Assembly (NCBI GenBank): GCA_002393945.1
Contig: DGSO01000013.1
Span: 253,141 to 287,388, forward strand
Direction of reading: 5' to 3'
DNA length: 34,248 nt
From: Bacteroidales bacterium UBA4360
GTDB lineage: Bacteria; Bacteroidota; Bacteroidia; Bacteroidales; UBA932
Numbering within the stretch: the stretch's first letter is position 1; the number at the start of each line of letters is the position of its first letter. Of the stretch, positions 25,202 through 32,375 are shown piece by piece. The position numbers were made by a program, and so were the translations under genes. Under the pieces are notes generated by a model. The model did not search any database, had not been told where the DNA came from, and was given only the letters and a program-made list of their open reading frames with translations.

Positions 25202-26199
25202 AGCCTGCGGCGGAAAATGTCTATGGCAGTGTAGATTGCCTGCATCATTGAACGGGGATCCGCTTCGTCGCGGCCGGCGATTTCGTAGCCGGTGCCGTGG
25301 TCCGGAGACGTGCGCACGATAGGGAGGCCTGCGGTGAAATTGACGCCATCGGCAAATGAAATGCTCTTGAATGGGGCAAGGCCCTGGTCGTGGTACATGG
25401 CAAGGGTGGCGTCAAAGCGGCTGTAATGCCCAAGGCCGAAGTAACCGTCCGGCGAATACGGGCCGAATGCCTGGATTCCCTCTTTTTGCGCCTCCTGCAC
25501 TGCCGGGAGGATGATGTTCTTCTCCTCATCGCCGATGAGGCCGCCGTCCCCGCAGTGGGGGTTCAGGCCCAGGACTGCAATCCTTGGCTCCACTACCGCG
25601 AAGTCTGTCTGAAGGGTCTTCTTTAGGATGCGGAGCTTGGAGAGAATGGCTTCCTTTGTAATCCTCTTTGGAACGTCCCTCAGCGGAATGTGGCCGGTGA
25701 CGACGCCAACGCGGAGCTGGTCGCTTACCATGAGCATCTCCACCTCATCGGCCCCGAATTCCTTCTGGAGGTACTCCGTGTGGCCGGTGTAGTTGAAGCC
25801 GGCAAGGGACATGCCCCTCTTGTTGATGGGGCCTGTGACCAGGACGTCGATAAGCCCCTCCTTCGCATCCTTTACCGCGCATTCCAGCGAGGTGATTGCC
25901 GATTTTGCCGATTCTGCCGACGATTGACCCGGCTCTGCAAAGACGCTGTCCGGAAGGCAGTTCACGAGGTTGATGCACCTCTGGCGCACGTCCTTTGCGC
26001 TCTGGATCACGTTCACGTCCAGCTTATCCAAGTTGTGGACGGTCTTGCGGTAGAAGCCGAAGAGCTTGGACGAACCGTAAATCACGGGAGTGAAGCTGTC
26101 CAGGATGCGTTCATCCGACAGGGACTTGATAATAACCTCGTAACCTATTCCGTTGCTGTCACCCTGGGTGATGCCCACGAGAAGTTTTGGAAGACTCAT
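25177..26199 (-). CDS. pdxA: 4-hydroxythreonine-4-phosphate dehydrogenase PdxA
   Basis: A 340-residue enzyme of the DXP-dependent vitamin B6 pathway that oxidises 4-phosphohydroxy-L-threonine. Its unstable product reacts with DXP through PdxJ. Family blocks are VGITQGDSNGIGYEVI at the N-terminus, GPINKRGMSLAGFNYTGHTE with a metal-binding histidine, MYHDQGLAPFK with another, and the C-terminal TSPDHGTGYEIAG with the third. The ATG at 26199 is preferred because it overlaps the rnhA TGA (ATGA) and directly precedes the conserved start. The long in-frame upstream extension is low-complexity antisense of rnhA. The 3' end overlaps the ABC exporter gene by 25 nt on the opposite strand. Confidence 0.96.
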   Translation of the reverse strand: MSLPKLLVGITQGDSNGIGYEVIIKSLSDERILDSFTPVIYGSSKLFGFYRKTVHNLDKLDVNVIQSAKDVRQRCINLVNCLPDSVFAEPGQSSAESAKSAITSLECAVKDAKEGLIDVLVTGPINKRGMSLAGFNYTGHTEYLQKEFGADEVEMLMVSDQLRVGVVTGHIPLRDVPKRITKEAILSKLRILKKTLQTDFAVVEPRIAVLGLNPHCGDGGLIGDEEKNIILPAVQEAQKEGIQAFGPYSPDGYFGLGHYSRFDATLAMYHDQGLAPFKSISFADGVNFTAGLPIVRTSPDHGTGYEIAGRDEADPRSMMQAIYTAIDIFRRRLQYFETRQ

Positions 26200-26675
26200 A
26201 ACAGTGTCATTTCTTGTGTGTAACCGGTATCCTCCGGCAGGTCCGGTTTGTGATAAGCAGCTACGGCAAGGGCGTCGCAGCGCTCGTTTTCGGGGTGACC
26301 GGCATGCCCCTTTATCCAGTGAAAAGCCACTCTGTGGCGGGCCCTTGCGGCATCGAAACGAAGCCAAAGGTCTACGTTCTTCTTGCCCTTGAAGCCCTTC
26401 TTCTTCCACGTTTCCAGCCATCCCTCGTTGAGGGCCTTCACCACATAGGAAGAATCGCTCACCACGTGCACCTCTGCATTGTCCCACTTGATGCTCTCAA
26501 GGCCGATAATCACGGCCAGAAGCTCCATCCTGTTGTTCGTGGTGAGGGCGAACCCGCCCGAGAGCTCCTTCTCATAACCCGCGCACCGCAGCACTATCCC
26601 ATAGCCCCCCGGCCCCGGATTCCCGCTTGCGGCTCCGTCTGTATAAAGGTATATGGGCGGCTTATTCTCTGTCAT
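26196..26675 (-). CDS. rnhA: Ribonuclease HI
   Basis: A 159-residue RNase HI, which cuts the RNA strand of RNA-DNA hybrids. The four catalytic acids are present: D13 in YTDGAASG, E51 in NNRMELLA, D74 in VSDSSYV and D134 in NERCDALA. The handle region (WLETWKKKGFKGKKN) and the active-site-loop histidine (GHAGHPEN) are intact. The ATG at 26675 is chosen because it lies 6 nt after a TATCTTTG box; an in-frame TTG upstream overlaps that box. It overlaps pdxA by 4 nt and is divergent from gmhA. Confidence 0.97.
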   Translation of the reverse strand: MTENKPPIYLYTDGAASGNPGPGGYGIVLRCAGYEKELSGGFALTTNNRMELLAVIIGLESIKWDNAEVHVVSDSSYVVKALNEGWLETWKKKGFKGKKNVDLWLRFDAARARHRVAFHWIKGHAGHPENERCDALAVAAYHKPDLPEDTGYTQEMTLL

Positions 26676-26681
26676 AGAATA

Positions 26682-26689
26682 CAAAGATA
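26682..26689 (-). promoter_or_regulatory. -7 box of rnhA-pdxA
   Basis: The minus strand reads TATCTTTG, ending 6 nt before the rnhA ATG. It lies 9 bp from the -33 element of divergent gmhA, so the two promoters are nearly back to back. Confidence 0.65.
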
Positions 26690-26697
26690 GAAAATAT

Positions 26698-26729
26698 TTT
26701 GCTTTCGAAGGGGAAAAAGTGTATTTTTG
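26698..26729 (+). promoter_or_regulatory. Promoter of gmhA
   Basis: TTTG (26698-26701), a 20-nt spacer and TATTTTTG (26722-26729) give a full-consensus promoter. The ATG at 26736 follows after 6 nt, so the mRNA is likely leaderless. Confidence 0.78.
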
Positions 26730-26735
26730 TATGAT

Positions 26736-27320
26736 ATGACTGAAATAATCAAAGCCCAGATAAAAGAGTCCGTTTCCGTCAAGGAATCGCTCCTTGCCGA
26801 TGAAAAAGCAATAGATGCAGTTCAGGCTGCTGTAAAGGTTATTGTGGAATGCCTTCGCTCAGGCCACAAGGTGATGTGGGCGGGGAACGGGGGCAGTGCG
26901 GCGGATGCGCAGCACATGGCGGCGGAGCTGGTGAACAAGTTCCGTCTGGAGAGGCCGGGAATGGCGTCAATCGCCCTTACCACAGATACTTCCATACTTA
27001 CTTCCATCGGCAATGACTATGGTTACAGCCGCGTTTTCGCAAGGCAGGTAGAAGCGCTGGGAATGCCCGGTGACTTGTTTGTCGGCATATCCACTTCCGG
27101 GAATTCGGAGAATCTTGTTGAGGCACTGGATGCCTGCCGGAAGAGGGGAGTGAAGACGGTTGCGCTCGTTGGCGGGAAGGCCTGCAGGATGGATGATTAC
27201 GACCTTGTAATCCACGTCCCGTCAACGGATACTCCGCGCATTCAAGAATGCCAGACGCTCATCGGCCACATTATATGTGACCTTGTGGAGAAAAGCATGT
27301 ACGGAAATTGTGATTATTAA
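26736..27320 (+). CDS. gmhA: Sedoheptulose-7-phosphate isomerase, SIS domain (GmhA)
   Basis: A 194-residue SIS-domain protein matching GmhA, which makes D-glycero-D-manno-heptose 7-phosphate for the LPS core. Key blocks are WAGNGGSAADAQHMAAELV (residues 48-66), SIGNDYGY, the phosphate-binding serines in GISTSGNSENL, and the C-terminal IQECQTLIGHIICD that provides active-site residues. The related DiaA-type SIS proteins are a less likely alternative, because the GmhA-specific blocks are complete. The gene is monocistronic or read into gap; the gap promoter begins before its stop codon. Confidence 0.9.
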   Translation: MTEIIKAQIKESVSVKESLLADEKAIDAVQAAVKVIVECLRSGHKVMWAGNGGSAADAQHMAAELVNKFRLERPGMASIALTTDTSILTSIGNDYGYSRVFARQVEALGMPGDLFVGISTSGNSENLVEALDACRKRGVKTVALVGGKACRMDDYDLVIHVPSTDTPRIQECQTLIGHIICDLVEKSMYGNCDY

Positions 27321-27338
27321 AAATTTTTCGTAAATTTG
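27308..27338 (+). promoter_or_regulatory. Promoter of gap
   Basis: TTG (27308-27310), a 20-nt spacer and TAAATTTG (27331-27338) match the Bacteroidota consensus. The ATG lies 46 nt downstream, giving a real AT-rich 5' leader, as expected for a very highly expressed gene and in contrast to the short-spaced starts elsewhere in the window. Confidence 0.78.
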
Positions 27339-27384
27339 CGCCGCCTTAAAGAAAGTTACGATTTAAACTATAAAACAACAAATT

Positions 27385-28383
27385 ATGATTAAACTTGGTA
27401 TTAACGGTTTTGGCCGCATCGGCCGTATGGTTTTCCGCGCCGCCGTTGAAAATTTCGCAAACGACATCTGTGTTGTAGGTATCAACGACCTCCTCGATCC
27501 TGATTACCTCGCTTACATGCTCAAGTTCGACTCCGTACACGGCATCTTCAACCATGACATCAAGGTTGAGGGCAACTACCTCATCGTTGACGGTCACAAG
27601 ATCCAGGTCTTCTGCGAGAAGGATCCCGCAAACATCACCTGGGGTGCACTCGGCGTAGACGTCGTTGTTGAATCCACCGGTTTCTTCCTCACCGCAGAGC
27701 TTGCAGAGGCCCATATCAAGGCTGGTGCAAAGAAGGTCATCATGAGCGCTCCTTCAAAGGACAGCACTCCTATGTTCGTCTATGGTGTAAACCACAAGAC
27801 CTACGCCGGCCAGACCATCATCTCCAACGCATCCTGCACCACCAACTGCCTTGCTCCTGTTACCAAGGTTCTCAATGACAACTTCGGCGTAGTCCGTGGC
27901 CTCATGACCACCGTTCACGCTGCAACCGCTACCCAGAAGACCGTTGACGGTCCTTCCAAGAAGGATTGGCGCGGCGGCCGTGGCATCCTGGAGAACATCA
28001 TTCCTTCTTCCACCGGTGCTGCAAAGGCTGTAGGTAAGGTTCTTCCCGAACTCAACGGCAAGCTCACAGGTATGTCCCTGCGTGTTCCCACCAGCGACGT
28101 TTCCTTCGTTGACCTCACCGTCGAACTCGCAAAGGAAGCTTCCTACGAGGAAATCTGCGCTGCCATGAAGGCCGCATCCGAAGGCGAACTCAAGGGTGTT
28201 CTCGGTTACACCAACGAAGCCGTCGTCTCCACAGACTTCCGTGGCTGCCCTCTTACCTCCATCTTCGATGAGAAGGCCGGTATCCAGCTCGACAAGACCT
28301 TCGTAAAGGTTTGCGCCTGGTACGACAACGAGTGGGGTTACAGCAACAAGGTTCTTGAAATGGCAAAGGTCATCACCAAGTAA
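27385..28383 (+). CDS. gap: Glyceraldehyde-3-phosphate dehydrogenase, type I
   Basis: A 332-residue GAPDH, oxidising glyceraldehyde 3-phosphate with NAD and phosphate in glycolysis and gluconeogenesis. The NAD-binding start INGFGRIGR, D35 in GINDL (favouring NAD over NADP), catalytic C151 in SNASCTTN and H178 in TTVHA are all present. So is the C-terminal WYDNEWGYSNKV. Codon use is highly biased toward a few codons, a mark of strong expression. It has its own promoter with a leader and a strong downstream hairpin terminator shared with the convergent lpxB. Confidence 0.99.
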   Translation: MIKLGINGFGRIGRMVFRAAVENFANDICVVGINDLLDPDYLAYMLKFDSVHGIFNHDIKVEGNYLIVDGHKIQVFCEKDPANITWGALGVDVVVESTGFFLTAELAEAHIKAGAKKVIMSAPSKDSTPMFVYGVNHKTYAGQTIISNASCTTNCLAPVTKVLNDNFGVVRGLMTTVHAATATQKTVDGPSKKDWRGGRGILENIIPSSTGAAKAVGKVLPELNGKLTGMSLRVPTSDVSFVDLTVELAKEASYEEICAAMKAASEGELKGVLGYTNEAVVSTDFRGCPLTSIFDEKAGIQLDKTFVKVCAWYDNEWGYSNKVLEMAKVITK

Positions 28384-28419
28384 TTGTGAGAGCAACTGCC
28401 TGATATTCAGGCGATTATT

Positions 28420-28459
28420 AAAAGTGACGGTGAAGTTCTGTTCACCGTCACTTTTTGTA
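28420..28459. terminator. Bidirectional terminator between gap and lpxB
   Basis: A perfect 15-bp stem (28420-28434 with 28441-28455) and a 6-nt loop are flanked by T runs on both strands (CTTTTTG on plus, CTTTTAATAAT on minus). It can terminate gap from the left and lpxB from the right. Confidence 0.88.
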
Positions 28460-28486
28460 AACGACTCATTGAACCGTACTTGCTGT

Positions 28487-29638
28487 TCACGAAAGCTCAG
28501 TGAGCATGGCGTGGGCAACGGCTGCAGAAGCGCCGGTCCCACCAAGAAGCTCCCGGACTTCTGCGTAATCCTTGAGCATGGCACTGCGGTACGGCTCATC
28601 GTCAAGCAGACGCTTCACTTCATGGAGAACATTTTCAACGGTGAAGTTCTCCTGAAGGAATTCCTTGAATGCGAGGCGGTTTATGATAAGGTTTGCAAGG
28701 GAGACGTACTTCACCTTGATGATGCGTCTCATGATGAAGGCGCTTGCCGCGGCAACCTTGTAGGTAACAACCTGCGGAGTGCCTATGAGCGCCGCCTCCA
28801 GTGATGCTGTTCCGGAGTTGATGACCGCCGCACGGGCGTGCCTGAGGGCACCGTAGGTCTCTCCATAGACAACGTGCACGAAATCCCTGTCACCCAGATA
28901 TTTGGCATAGTCTTCCGGCTTTCTGAAAGGTGCGGCGGCTACGACGAAATGAAGCGCAGGGCGCTCTGAGTGCAATTTATCGGCAAACTGCATGAAGGTG
29001 GGCATCATGGAACCTATCTCCATGTTCCTGGAGCCGGCAAGAAGCGCTACCCACTCCACGTCCGGAAGGCCGGTGCGGGAGAGGAAATCCTCACGCGTTT
29101 CACTCAGTGCATCCGAACCGTCCACGGCATCTACCAGCGGATTGCCCGCATATACATACGGAACCTCCTTCCTGTCGAAGTACTCCTTCTCAAAGGGGAA
29201 TACTATGAACAGTTTGTCTACGTATGCCTTCAGTTTCCTGATTCTTCCCTCGCGGGATGCCCAGACCTTTGGAGCGATGTAATAGAACACCTTGAAACCT
29301 GCATTATGGGCAAATTCCGCTATCTTGAAATTGAATCCCGGGTAGTCTATGAGTATGACCACGTCCGGCTTCCATTCCATGATGTCCTTCTTGCAGTCCT
29401 TCACGTTCTTCATGATGGAAAAGCCCTTGAGGAGCACCTCCAGATACCCCATTACGGCAGTATCCCTGTAGTCTCTCACAAGGCCTCGGCCCGTTTGATG
29501 CTCTTTGTACACGCCGTCCATGAGAGGCCCGCCCCAGAAGCGCACATCGGCCCCCGGGTCCTCTGCATACAGTCCTTTCATGAGATTGCTCCCGTGAAGG
29601 TCTCCTGATGCTTCTCCTGCTATGATGTAGTATTTCAT
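28487..29638 (-). CDS. lpxB: Lipid-A-disaccharide synthase
   Basis: A 383-residue GT19 glycosyltransferase that joins UDP-2,3-diacylglucosamine to lipid X to form the lipid A disaccharide at the inner membrane. Diagnostic parts are the start YIIAGEASGDLHGSNLM, the central DYPGFNFKIAEFA and VFPFEKEYF stretches, and the UDP-binding region NSGTASLEAALIGTPQVVTYK. Length is normal. It follows surE by 15 nt, and that short gap contains part of a dispersed 30-bp repeat, so the two are very likely cotranscribed. The surE-lpxB order is common in Bacteroidota. Confidence 0.97.
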   Translation of the reverse strand: MKYYIIAGEASGDLHGSNLMKGLYAEDPGADVRFWGGPLMDGVYKEHQTGRGLVRDYRDTAVMGYLEVLLKGFSIMKNVKDCKKDIMEWKPDVVILIDYPGFNFKIAEFAHNAGFKVFYYIAPKVWASREGRIRKLKAYVDKLFIVFPFEKEYFDRKEVPYVYAGNPLVDAVDGSDALSETREDFLSRTGLPDVEWVALLAGSRNMEIGSMMPTFMQFADKLHSERPALHFVVAAAPFRKPEDYAKYLGDRDFVHVVYGETYGALRHARAAVINSGTASLEAALIGTPQVVTYKVAAASAFIMRRIIKVKYVSLANLIINRLAFKEFLQENFTVENVLHEVKRLLDDEPYRSAMLKDYAEVRELLGGTGASAAVAHAMLTELS

Positions 29639-29642
29639 AATA

Positions 29643-29672
29643 AGATTTCTCGACTACGCTCGAAATGACAAT
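29643..29672 (-). repeat. Dispersed 30-bp repeat, copy 1 (overlaps the surE stop)
   Basis: This 30-bp sequence (contains AGATTTCTCGAC and GCTCGAAATGAC) matches the inverted copy at 32307-32336 at 29 of 30 positions. It overlaps the 3' end of surE: the last residues LSFRA and the TAG stop are encoded within it. Short repeats of this look are frequent between genes in Bacteroidota. The function is unknown. Confidence 0.85.
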
Positions 29673-30490
29673 GGAACATGTTTCAACCTGTTAAATTCTT
29701 CGTAGTCGGTGCTGTCCAGGTTGCACGGGGTGATGGTTATCCAGCCTTCCTGGTTGGCGACGTGGTCGGCACTTAGGTTGCCGGGCTCGTCGTCTATGAA
29801 ATTACCAACCATCATGTAGGCCTTTTCTCCAGGTTCCACGACGGAATCCGATGATGCCAGGCCGAAGCCTGTAGACTCGTAGGCATCCAGGGCAGCATTG
29901 TCCCACTCCTGGAACTCCTTCTCCCAGTGGCCGCGCCCCTGGCGGGTTATACGGATGCCTTTGGGCTCTGGTACGTCCGGAAAATTGATGTTGTAAAACA
30001 ACCCGTACTTCCCTTCCGGCCAGTTATCCAAAAGGAAACGGACGATGCGGCCAAGATACTTCCTGACTACCGTGAAATCTGCATCCTCGCTGAAATTGCA
30101 AAGCGACACGCCTATGGACTTGACCCCGTTCATGGCCCCTTCCTCCGCTGCGCCCATGGTAGCGGAATAATTCGCCGCCGAAGAGGCATTGGAACCGTGA
30201 TTGACACCAGTTATCACAAGGTCAGGATTCCGGTGCTCGTAGAAGTATTCAAGGCCGAATTTCACGCAGGATGCCGGCGTAGCGTCAAGATAGTGCCAGC
30301 TGCCAGGCCCCATTTCCGGAAGCGCCTTGTACACAAGCTTCTTTCGGCCAAGCGAGACCGCCATGGACATGGCGCTCTGATGGAACTTCGGCGCGACCAC
30401 CGTCACGTCCCCGAAGGTGGACATCACATCCACCAAGGCCCGGAGTCCCCCGGCCATGTATCCGTCGTCGTTTGCAATGAGAATTTTCAT
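29654..30490 (-). CDS. surE: 5'/3'-nucleotidase SurE
   Basis: A 278-residue metal-dependent survival protein that dephosphorylates nucleoside monophosphates. The N-terminal ILIANDDGYMAGGLRAL holds the two metal-binding aspartates (D8, D9). The loop SAMSMAVSLG and the GVNHGSNASSAANYSATMGAA block with the metal-binding asparagine are also present. The start at 30490 (MKILIAND) lies 6 nt after a TAACTTTG box. A longer reading frame from 30553 runs through the promoter and terminators and is rejected. The final five residues and stop come from a dispersed 30-bp repeat. Confidence 0.96.
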   Translation of the reverse strand: MKILIANDDGYMAGGLRALVDVMSTFGDVTVVAPKFHQSAMSMAVSLGRKKLVYKALPEMGPGSWHYLDATPASCVKFGLEYFYEHRNPDLVITGVNHGSNASSAANYSATMGAAEEGAMNGVKSIGVSLCNFSEDADFTVVRKYLGRIVRFLLDNWPEGKYGLFYNINFPDVPEPKGIRITRQGRGHWEKEFQEWDNAALDAYESTGFGLASSDSVVEPGEKAYMMVGNFIDDEPGNLSADHVANQEGWITITPCNLDSTDYEEFNRLKHVPLSFRA

Positions 30491-30496
30491 AACGTG

Positions 30497-30504
30497 CAAA
30501 GTTA
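30497..30504 (-). promoter_or_regulatory. -7 box of surE-lpxB
   Basis: The minus strand reads TAACTTTG, ending 6 nt before the surE ATG and directly following the T run of the pgm terminators. This suggests a leaderless surE transcript, insulated from pgm. Confidence 0.62.
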
Positions 30505-30505
30505 G

Positions 30506-30556
30506 CAAAAAATTGCCGTGCGGACACCAGAACGCAGTGTTTTGTGCCCGCACGGC
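30506..30556 (-). terminator. Second (distal) terminator of pgm
   Basis: On the minus strand a 13-position stem with one mismatch (30544-30556 pairing with 30515-30527) is followed by AATTTTTT. It is similar in sequence to the proximal hairpin at 30569-30604. Confidence 0.8.
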
Positions 30557-30562
30557 TTAAAA

Positions 30563-30604
30563 AACGCGGTCAGGACACGGAAACGGGGCGTTTGGTGTCC
30601 TGAC
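30563..30604 (-). terminator. First (proximal) terminator of pgm
   Basis: On the minus strand a perfect 10-bp stem (GTCAGGACAC with GTGTCCTGAC, 30569-30604) is followed after a few bases by TTTTTT. It lies 17 nt past the pgm stop. Confidence 0.82.
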
Positions 30605-30621
30605 GGCCCGGAATCGGCAAA

Positions 30622-32286
30622 TTATTTAATGAACTGTGCCTTGAGGGCTTCGATCTTCGAGGGGGCATCGGCACCGCGGGCGCCGAAGTAGAACTTGATC
30701 TTGGGTTCTGTGCCGGAAGGACGGACGGTGACTACGTCGCCGGCGGCGTTGAAGAACTGAAGGACGTTGCTCTTGGGAAGGCCGGTCTTTTCGGGCTGGT
30801 TGTAGTCGATGACCTTCACCAGAGGGCTGCCGGCGATGGTTTCAGGAGGGCAGGCGCGATAATCGGCCATGATCTTCTGGATTTCTTCGGCGCCGGTTTT
30901 GCCCTTGCGGACGATGTAGACCATCTTCTCTACGTAGAGGCCGTATTTTTCGTAGACCTTCTGGAGGAGCTGGTAGAGGGTGAGGCCCTGTTCGGCGGCC
31001 CAGGCGGCGCATTCGGCCACCATTATGCCGGCTACCTGGGCGCACTTGTCGCGGACGAATTCGCCGAGGTTGAAGCCGTAGGATTCTTCGCCGCCGCAGA
31101 TGAATTCACCCTTGCCCTGGTTCAGTTTCACCACCTCTGCAATGTACTTGAAGCCGGTGAGGACGTTGTAGCACTTTACGCCGAAATCCTTGCAGATGGC
31201 TGCGATGAGTTCCGTTGTGACGATTGTCTTGACGCAGTATTTGGTGCTGTCAAGCTTGCCGAGCTCTTTCCAGCGGGTGAGGACGTAATAGGTGAGGAAG
31301 GACCAGGTCTGGTTGCCGGTGAGCTGGACCATTTTGCCGTCGTTGTCGCGGACGGCGATGCCGAGGCGGTCTGCATCGGGGTCTGTGGCAAGGACCAGGT
31401 CTGCGCCGGTTTCATCGGCCTTCTTGAGGGCCATGGCCATGGCGGCGGGCTCTTCGGGGTTGGGGGAGGCAACGGTGGGGAAGTTGCCGTCCGGGATGTC
31501 CTGTTCGGGGACGTGGATGATATTATGGAAGCCGATCATTCCAAGGGCCCTTGGCATGAGCTTTACGCCGCAGCCGTGAAGGGGAGTGTAGACGATCTTG
31601 AGGTCCTGGTGCTTTTTTACGGCATCCGGGCTCAGGGCCAGGGAGGTGATGTCGCGGAGGTAGCAGGCGTCGACCTCTTCACCCATTATCTCGATGGGAG
31701 CGGGCTGGGTGTCGGCTGCGGGCTCGAAGCGGACATCGGCAGGGTCTGTGATCTTGCCTACCTCACCTACGATATCCTTGTCGACGGGAGCGGTGATCTG
31801 GCCGCCGTCGCTCCAGAAAACCTTGTAGCCGTTGTATTCCTTGGGGTTGTGGCTGGCGGTGACCATGATGCCGGCCGTCGCCTTCTTGAGGCGGATGGAG
31901 TAGCTCAGCTCCGGCGTGGGGCGAAGGTCCTCGAAGAGATAGACCTTGATGCCGTTGTTGGAAAGGACCTTTGCCGATATCTCGGCGAACAGCCTGGAGT
32001 TGTTGCGGCTGTCGTGGCTGATGCACACGCTGGCGGCGCCTTCCACATTGGCCTTGATGTAGTTTGCAAGGCCCTGTGTTGCCATTCCCACGGTGTACTT
32101 GTTCATCCTGTTGGTTCCAACACCCATGACGCCCCTGAGGCCTCCGGTGCCGAACTCCAGATTACGGTAGAATGCATCTTCCAGCGCAGTGAGGTCTGTC
32201 TCCATGAGATTCTTCACCTCTGCCTTGGTCTCTGCATCGAAATTTCCTTCCAGCCAGCTCTGGGCTGTTTGTTTGTAGTCTGACAT
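30622..32286 (-). CDS. pgm: Phosphoglucomutase/phosphomannomutase (alpha-D-phosphohexomutase)
   Basis: A 554-residue phospho-sugar mutase that interconverts hexose 1- and 6-phosphates. The active serine S145 lies in TASHNP. The metal loop is DPDADRLG, the sugar-binding loop is GGEESYGF, and the phosphate-binding loop is RPSGTEPKIKF near the end. It also keeps the N-terminal FGTGGLRGVMG block. The length is a little short of the roughly 580 residues usual for Bacteroides relatives. Specificity (glucose or mannose) is not certain; the GEES sugar loop suits glucose. No clear -7 box is visible upstream. It is followed by two tandem terminators. Confidence 0.94.
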   Translation of the reverse strand: MSDYKQTAQSWLEGNFDAETKAEVKNLMETDLTALEDAFYRNLEFGTGGLRGVMGVGTNRMNKYTVGMATQGLANYIKANVEGAASVCISHDSRNNSRLFAEISAKVLSNNGIKVYLFEDLRPTPELSYSIRLKKATAGIMVTASHNPKEYNGYKVFWSDGGQITAPVDKDIVGEVGKITDPADVRFEPAADTQPAPIEIMGEEVDACYLRDITSLALSPDAVKKHQDLKIVYTPLHGCGVKLMPRALGMIGFHNIIHVPEQDIPDGNFPTVASPNPEEPAAMAMALKKADETGADLVLATDPDADRLGIAVRDNDGKMVQLTGNQTWSFLTYYVLTRWKELGKLDSTKYCVKTIVTTELIAAICKDFGVKCYNVLTGFKYIAEVVKLNQGKGEFICGGEESYGFNLGEFVRDKCAQVAGIMVAECAAWAAEQGLTLYQLLQKVYEKYGLYVEKMVYIVRKGKTGAEEIQKIMADYRACPPETIAGSPLVKVIDYNQPEKTGLPKSNVLQFFNAAGDVVTVRPSGTEPKIKFYFGARGADAPSKIEALKAQFIK

Positions 32287-32306
32287 AATTATGTTGGTTT
32301 TAGTTT

Positions 32307-32336
32307 ATTGTCATTTCGAGCGAAGTCGAGAAATCT
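32307..32336 (+). repeat. Dispersed 30-bp repeat, copy 2
   Basis: This is the inverted partner of the repeat at 29643-29672 (29 of 30 identical). It lies in the divergent gap between pgm and the methyltransferase gene. The two copies bracket surE and pgm. Confidence 0.85.
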
Positions 32337-32363
32337 AATTCCACAAATGTAAATAATAATCCG

Positions 32364-32371
32364 TATTTTTG
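32364..32371 (+). promoter_or_regulatory. -7 box of the THUMP-like methyltransferase gene
   Basis: TATTTTTG ends 4 nt before the ATG at 32376. No clear -33 element is visible. The very short gap implies a leaderless mRNA. Confidence 0.6.
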
Positions 32372-32375
32372 CAAT

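Noticed and set aside
26200..26487. N-terminal extension of PdxA by about 96 residues
   Set aside because: The extension is antisense to rnhA and of low complexity. The ATG at 26199 overlaps the rnhA stop and precedes the conserved PdxA start.
30491..30553. N-terminal extension of SurE
   Set aside because: It would translate through the surE promoter box and the pgm terminator. SurE proteins begin at the ILIANDDG motif.
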